Program-made: the position numbers and the translations under genes
In this document: one piece after another, positions 60,623-64,000 of the stretch
Layout of the letters: each line of letters opens with the position of its first letter
How positions within the stretch are numbered: position 1 is the stretch's first letter
Notes under the pieces: generated by a model
The model's database searches: none
What the model saw: only the letters and a program-made list of their open reading frames with translations
Told to the model about the DNA's origin: nothing
Assembly (NCBI GenBank): GCA_951812305.1
Contig: CATOSB010000008.1
Coordinates: 372,001 to 436,000 of the forward strand
Length of the DNA stretch: 64,000 bases
Reading direction: 5' to 3'
DNA from: an uncultured Paracoccaceae bacterium
GTDB taxonomy: Bacteria; Pseudomonadota; Alphaproteobacteria; Rhodobacterales; Rhodobacteraceae

Positions 60623-62767
60623 ATGGGTGACAAAGCTGCCTGGGCCGCCCGTGCCGAGAAGGAATTGCGCGGTCGTGCGTTGGACGAACTGACGTGGGAA
60701 ACGCCCGAGGGGATTGCCGTTGACCCGGTCTATTCATCGGCGGATCTGGACGGGTTGGCGCATATGGGCGCGATGCCCGGGGAAGAACCATTTACACGTG
60801 GCCCACGATCGACCATGTATACAGGCCGCCCGTGGACGATCCGGCAATATGCGGGGTTTTCCACGGCGGAGGAGTCAAATGCGTTTTATCGTCAGGCGCT
60901 TGCGGGTGGTCAGCAGGGTGTGTCTGTGGCGTTCGACCTGGCGACGCACCGGGGCTATGACAGCGATCACGACCGCGTGGTGGGCGATGTTGGCAAGGCC
61001 GGTGTGGCAATTGATTCTGTGGAAGACATGAAGACGCTGTTTGACGGAATTCCGCTGGGCGACATCAGTGTTTCCATGACAATGAACGGCGCGGTGATCC
61101 CGGTATTGGCGTCTTTCATCGTGGCCGGTGAAGAGCAGGGGGTGGATCGCGCGGCGCTGTCAGGCACCATTCAGAACGACATTTTGAAGGAATTCATGGT
61201 GCGCAACACCTATATTTACCCACCTGAGCCTTCGATGCGGATCGTGTCGGATATCATCGAGTACACGGCGAACGAGATGCCGCGTTTTAACTCGATTTCG
61301 ATCTCCGGTTATCACATGCAGGAAGCGGGCGCGAACCTTGTGCAGGAACTGGCGTTCACGCTGGCGGACGGCAAGGAATACGTGCGTGCGGCAGTGGAGC
61401 GCGGCATGGATGTCGATAAATTTGCCGGCCGTTTGTCTTTTTTCTTCGCCATTGGCATGAATTTCTTCATGGAAGCGGCCAAGCTGCGCGCGGCGCGGTT
61501 CCTGTGGCACCGGATTATGAGCGAATTCAATCCACAAAAACCGCAATCCTCAATGCTACGGACGCACTGCCAGACCAGCGGCGTCAGCCTGCAAGAACAG
61601 GATCCCTACAACAACATCGTGCGCACGGCCTATGAGGCGATGAGCGCGGTGTTGGGCGGCACCCAGTCGCTGCACACGAACTCTTTCGACGAAGCCATTG
61701 CACTGCCGACGGAATTTTCATCGCGCATTGCCCGCAACACGCAGTTGATCCTGCAGAATGAGACCGGCGTGACCAATGTGGTCGACCCACTGGCGGGGTC
61801 ATACTATGTCGAGAAGCTGACCGCCGATTTGGCGGATGCGGCGTGGGAGATCATCGAAGAGATCGACGAAATGGGCGGGATGACCAAGGCGGTCGCAACC
61901 GGAATGCCCAAACTTCGCATTGAGGAAGCAGCGGCCAAGCGTCAGGCGCGGGTTGACCGGGGCGATGAGGTGATCGTCGGCGTCAACAAGTTCCGTCTGG
62001 ACGAAGAGCCGGAAATCGACGTGCGCGAGATTGACAATGCCGAGGTGCGCGAAGCGCAGGTGGCACGGCTGGCGAAGATCAAGGCAAACCGGGACGCTGC
62101 TGCCTGTGGCGCCGCTCTGGCGTCACTGGAACGCGGCGCGGCTGACGGCAATGGCAACCTTCTGGCGCTGGCGGTTGATGCCGCGCGCGCAAGAGCAACG
62201 GTGGGAGAGATTTCGATGGCAATGGAAAAGGCATTCGGACGGCACCGCGCCGAGGTGAAAACATTGGCCGGCGTCTATGGCGCGGCCTATGAGGGCGACG
62301 AGGGCTTCGCCGCGATCCAGAAGGATGTGGAAGCCTTTGCCGAGGCAGAAGGGCGGCGGCCCCGGATGCTGGTCGTGAAAATGGGCCAGGACGGGCATGA
62401 TCGCGGCGCCAAGGTCATCGCGACTGCATTTGCCGATATCGGGTTCGATGTGGACGTCGGCCCGCTGTTTCAGACGCCAGAAGAGGCCGCGCAGGATGCC
62501 ATCGACAATGATGTGCATGTTGTCGGGATTTCGTCGCAGGCGGCGGGGCATAAAACGCTCGCGCCAAAACTGATCGAAGCGTTGAAGGCGCAAGGAGCGG
62601 GCGATATCATTGTTATTTGCGGCGGCGTCATCCCGCAGCAGGACTATGAGTTCCTGCAGAAGGCCGGGGTAAAGGCGATTTTCGGTCCCGGTACGAATAT
62701 TCCTTTGGCCGCGCAGGACATTTTACGGCTGATCGGAGAGGCGCGGGTCGGGCAGGCGGCGGAATAG
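60623..62767 (+). CDS. Methylmalonyl-CoA mutase, adenosylcobalamin-dependent
   Basis: 714 residues from the ATG at 60623, preceded by GGGAAAGGATCAC; the ATG at 60605 is also in frame. The substrate barrel has YTGRPWTIRQYAGFSTAEES and RTHCQTSGVSLQEQDPYNNI. The C-terminal cobalamin-binding domain has the DGHDRGAKV motif (D-x-H-x-x-G) and later GGVIPQQDYEFLQKAGVKAI. Single-chain form. It converts (R)-methylmalonyl-CoA to succinyl-CoA, the last step after PccAB. No epimerase gene is seen in the window. Confidence 0.96.
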   Translation: MGDKAAWAARAEKELRGRALDELTWETPEGIAVDPVYSSADLDGLAHMGAMPGEEPFTRGPRSTMYTGRPWTIRQYAGFSTAEESNAFYRQALAGGQQGVSVAFDLATHRGYDSDHDRVVGDVGKAGVAIDSVEDMKTLFDGIPLGDISVSMTMNGAVIPVLASFIVAGEEQGVDRAALSGTIQNDILKEFMVRNTYIYPPEPSMRIVSDIIEYTANEMPRFNSISISGYHMQEAGANLVQELAFTLADGKEYVRAAVERGMDVDKFAGRLSFFFAIGMNFFMEAAKLRAARFLWHRIMSEFNPQKPQSSMLRTHCQTSGVSLQEQDPYNNIVRTAYEAMSAVLGGTQSLHTNSFDEAIALPTEFSSRIARNTQLILQNETGVTNVVDPLAGSYYVEKLTADLADAAWEIIEEIDEMGGMTKAVATGMPKLRIEEAAAKRQARVDRGDEVIVGVNKFRLDEEPEIDVREIDNAEVREAQVARLAKIKANRDAAACGAALASLERGAADGNGNLLALAVDAARARATVGEISMAMEKAFGRHRAEVKTLAGVYGAAYEGDEGFAAIQKDVEAFAEAEGRRPRMLVVKMGQDGHDRGAKVIATAFADIGFDVDVGPLFQTPEEAAQDAIDNDVHVVGISSQAAGHKTLAPKLIEALKAQGAGDIIVICGGVIPQQDYEFLQKAGVKAIFGPGTNIPLAAQDILRLIGEARVGQAAE

Positions 62768-62770
62768 TCA

Positions 62771-63271
62771 ATGTCTGACCGCCGCGAAATCCTGATTGGC
62801 ATGGGGCTTGGCCTTGTCTGGGCCATACTTCTGGTCTGGATTGGGACGGCATTTGTCAACGTCCCGGTTTTCTCGCGTCAGTTCGTGACCCCATTCTATT
62901 TCCTTGCTCCGGGTCTGGTTCTGCTGGCCATGATCGCAAGATTGGCGCAGCGACGGATGTTTGACGACACGATCCTTGATGGCGGCGAGGCTGCACCGGG
63001 ATCGGGTGCAGATATCGACCGGCGCGTATTGCAAAACACAATTGAGCAGGCGGTCCTTGCGATATGCCTCTGGCCTGCAATCTCTTTCATCGTGCTGGAG
63101 GACGGCCCGGGCATTGTGCTGACGCTGTCGATCGGATTTGCCATCGCGCGCGTCGCGTTCTGGATCGGGTATCACATCTCGCCACCACTGCGCGCCTTCG
63201 GCTTCGCTGCCACATTCTATCCGACAATTGTCGCATTGATCTGGTCAGCGCTTTGGTGGGCGACGACATGA
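62771..63271 (+). CDS. MAPEG-family membrane protein
   Basis: 166 residues with four hydrophobic helices (LIGMGLGLVWAILLVWIGTA, FYFLAPGLVLLAMIARLAQ, AVLAICLWPAISFIVLED, IARVAFWIGYHI). RRVLQNTIEQAVLAI and ARVAFWIGYHISPPLRAFGF match the MAPEG pattern (membrane-associated proteins in eicosanoid and glutathione metabolism), whose bacterial function is poorly known. It starts three bases after the mutase stop and overlaps the next gene (ATGA). Confidence 0.82.
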   Translation: MSDRREILIGMGLGLVWAILLVWIGTAFVNVPVFSRQFVTPFYFLAPGLVLLAMIARLAQRRMFDDTILDGGEAAPGSGADIDRRVLQNTIEQAVLAICLWPAISFIVLEDGPGIVLTLSIGFAIARVAFWIGYHISPPLRAFGFAATFYPTIVALIWSALWWATT

Positions 63272-63891
63272 GCAGTTCTCTGGCCATTGACCATATTGTC
63301 GTATCCGCGAAAACGCTGCGGGAGGGTGTTGCATATGTGGAAGATTCGCTGAGCGTCAAGATGGCAGCTGGTGGCAAGCATGCCGCAATGTCGACCCATA
63401 ATGCGTTGTTAAATCTGGGGGATGCATATCTGGAGGTCATTGCCATAGACTCCGAAGCCCCTGACCCGGGCCGGGCACGATGGTTCGATCTGGACAATTT
63501 CAACGGCCCGCCACGTTTGACGAATTGGGTTGCACAAACCGAACATTTGGCAGATGCAATTGCCTTGGCTCCAGATGGCGTCGGCGAACCAATGGAACTG
63601 TCACGCGGGGATTTGCGCTGGAAGATCGCCATATCTGAAGACGGCACTTTGCCATTCGACGGCGCGTTTCCAGGGCTCATTGACTGGGAAGGGGCCCCGC
63701 ATCCGACCACAAGGCTGCCAAAACCCGAATGCCGGTTGGAAGTATTGCAAGTGGGCCATCCGGATTCCGCCAACCTTCACGCCGCCCTGTCCGCTTTCAG
63801 TGGCGGATTGCAGAATTGTGTGGCCGACTCGGCGACCTTTGGGTTTCGCGCCGCCATCAACACGTCTGCGGGTTTGAAAGTGCTGTCGTGA
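63268..63891 (+). CDS. Glyoxalase-like (VOC, PF13468-type) protein
   Basis: 207 residues from the ATG at 63268 (MSSSLAIDHIVVSAKTLREG). IDHIVVSAKTLREGVAYVED then THNALLNLGDAYLEVIAIDS and FPGLIDWEGAPHPTTRLP fit the larger glyoxalase-like domain often annotated as PF13468. It is longer than methylmalonyl-CoA epimerases and does not show their pattern, so despite its place after the mutase it is probably not the epimerase. ATGA overlap with the MAPEG gene and GTGA with the next. Confidence 0.82.
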   Translation: MSSSLAIDHIVVSAKTLREGVAYVEDSLSVKMAAGGKHAAMSTHNALLNLGDAYLEVIAIDSEAPDPGRARWFDLDNFNGPPRLTNWVAQTEHLADAIALAPDGVGEPMELSRGDLRWKIAISEDGTLPFDGAFPGLIDWEGAPHPTTRLPKPECRLEVLQVGHPDSANLHAALSAFSGGLQNCVADSATFGFRAAINTSAGLKVLS

Positions 63892-64000
63892 TCATCAGAG
63901 CGGGCAAGACGGATGATGCAACAGCTATCGCCGCGTTTTGGCATCCGCTGATCCGCGAAACGGTCATTACATTCAGCACCACAGAGCACGCACCGGACGC
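63888..64000 (+). CDS. GNAT-family N-acetyltransferase, 5' end only
   Basis: A GTG at 63888 overlaps the VOC stop (GTGA) and opens MIIRAGKTDDATAIAAFWHP and LIRETVITFSTTEHAPD, which continues beyond the window. The N-terminal I-R-x-G/A-x-x-D-D-A-x-A-I pattern and the later TFSTTEH are typical of GNAT (phosphinothricin-type) acetyltransferases. Substrate unknown. Confidence 0.72.
   Translation, partial: MIIRAGKTDDATAIAAFWHPLIRETVITFSTTEHAPD

Noticed and set aside
63268..63891. Methylmalonyl-CoA epimerase downstream of the mutase
   Set aside because: The VOC protein is longer and has the PF13468-like layout; the short epimerase pattern is absent.
1..64000. tRNA, rRNA, CRISPR arrays, riboswitches
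   Set aside because: None was seen on either strand by eye; a dedicated covariance-model search would be needed to exclude small RNAs.

Overview
The window looks like a stretch of chromosome from a marine Rhodobacteraceae (Roseobacter-group) alphaproteobacterium. The evidence is high GC, an unusual number of ATGA/GTGA gene overlaps, and gene orders typical of that group (zinc-ribbon protein / ftsE-ftsX-plsC; MoxR-DUF58-DUF4159; glcD-glcE-glcF; pccR / pccB / pccA / methylmalonyl-CoA mutase). No taxonomy search could be run, so this is inference. I saw no rRNA, tRNA or CRISPR array.

Layout. (1) 1-7856: aerobic phenylacetate catabolism. paaZ (cut by the window edge) is divergent from paaI-paaK. 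The epoxidase operon paaA-[DUF3291]-[VOC]-paaB-C-D-E converges on paaK. The two divergent promoter regions share TGTAACA-type motifs spaced 31 bp apart. (2) 8003-13468: zinc-ribbon membrane protein, an intact IS66-type element with an 8-bp target duplication, then ftsE, ftsX, plsC and a flavoprotein; ftsX and plsC each carry a one-base frameshift. (3) 13659-17754: SGNH hydrolase, cupin, leuA and a DUF1285 protein, with two copies of a dispersed ~170-bp repeat. (4) 17828-24644: MoxR ATPase, DUF58 protein, DUF4159 protein and a second large membrane protein in one operon. (5) 25301-29281: glycolate oxidase glcD-glcE-glcF with a palindrome overlapping the leader. (6) 29568-38721: an insertion-sequence-riddled section. 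A cytochrome P460 gene is split by an IS5-like element that is itself split by an IS4 element; a trypsin-like protease is split by an IS630 element; a second IS66-type copy sits between a truncated fatty acid desaturase and a 5'-clipped membrane protein. (7) 39008-46838: Hsp20, SPOR protein, frameshifted Hint protein, sulfotransferase, DMT exporter, acyl-CoA ligase, low-molecular-weight phosphatase and sirtuin. (8) 46924-64000: propionyl-CoA assimilation: regulator pccR, a Bcr/CflA exporter, a proline-racemase-family enzyme, pccB, RidA, a methyltransferase, small lipoproteins, pccA, a GT-C-like membrane protein, methylmalonyl-CoA mutase, a MAPEG protein, a VOC protein and the start of a GNAT gene.

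How it works together: phenylacetate is activated by PaaK, epoxidised by PaaABCDE, and ring-opened by PaaZ. Propionyl-CoA is carboxylated by PccAB and, after epimerisation by an enzyme not seen here, isomerised to succinyl-CoA by the mutase. Glycolate is oxidised to glyoxylate by GlcDEF. Four genes (ftsX, plsC, the Hint protein and the racemase-family gene) each read correctly only if one base is added at or beside a short same-base run. That pattern suggests sequencing indels at least as strongly as real decay.
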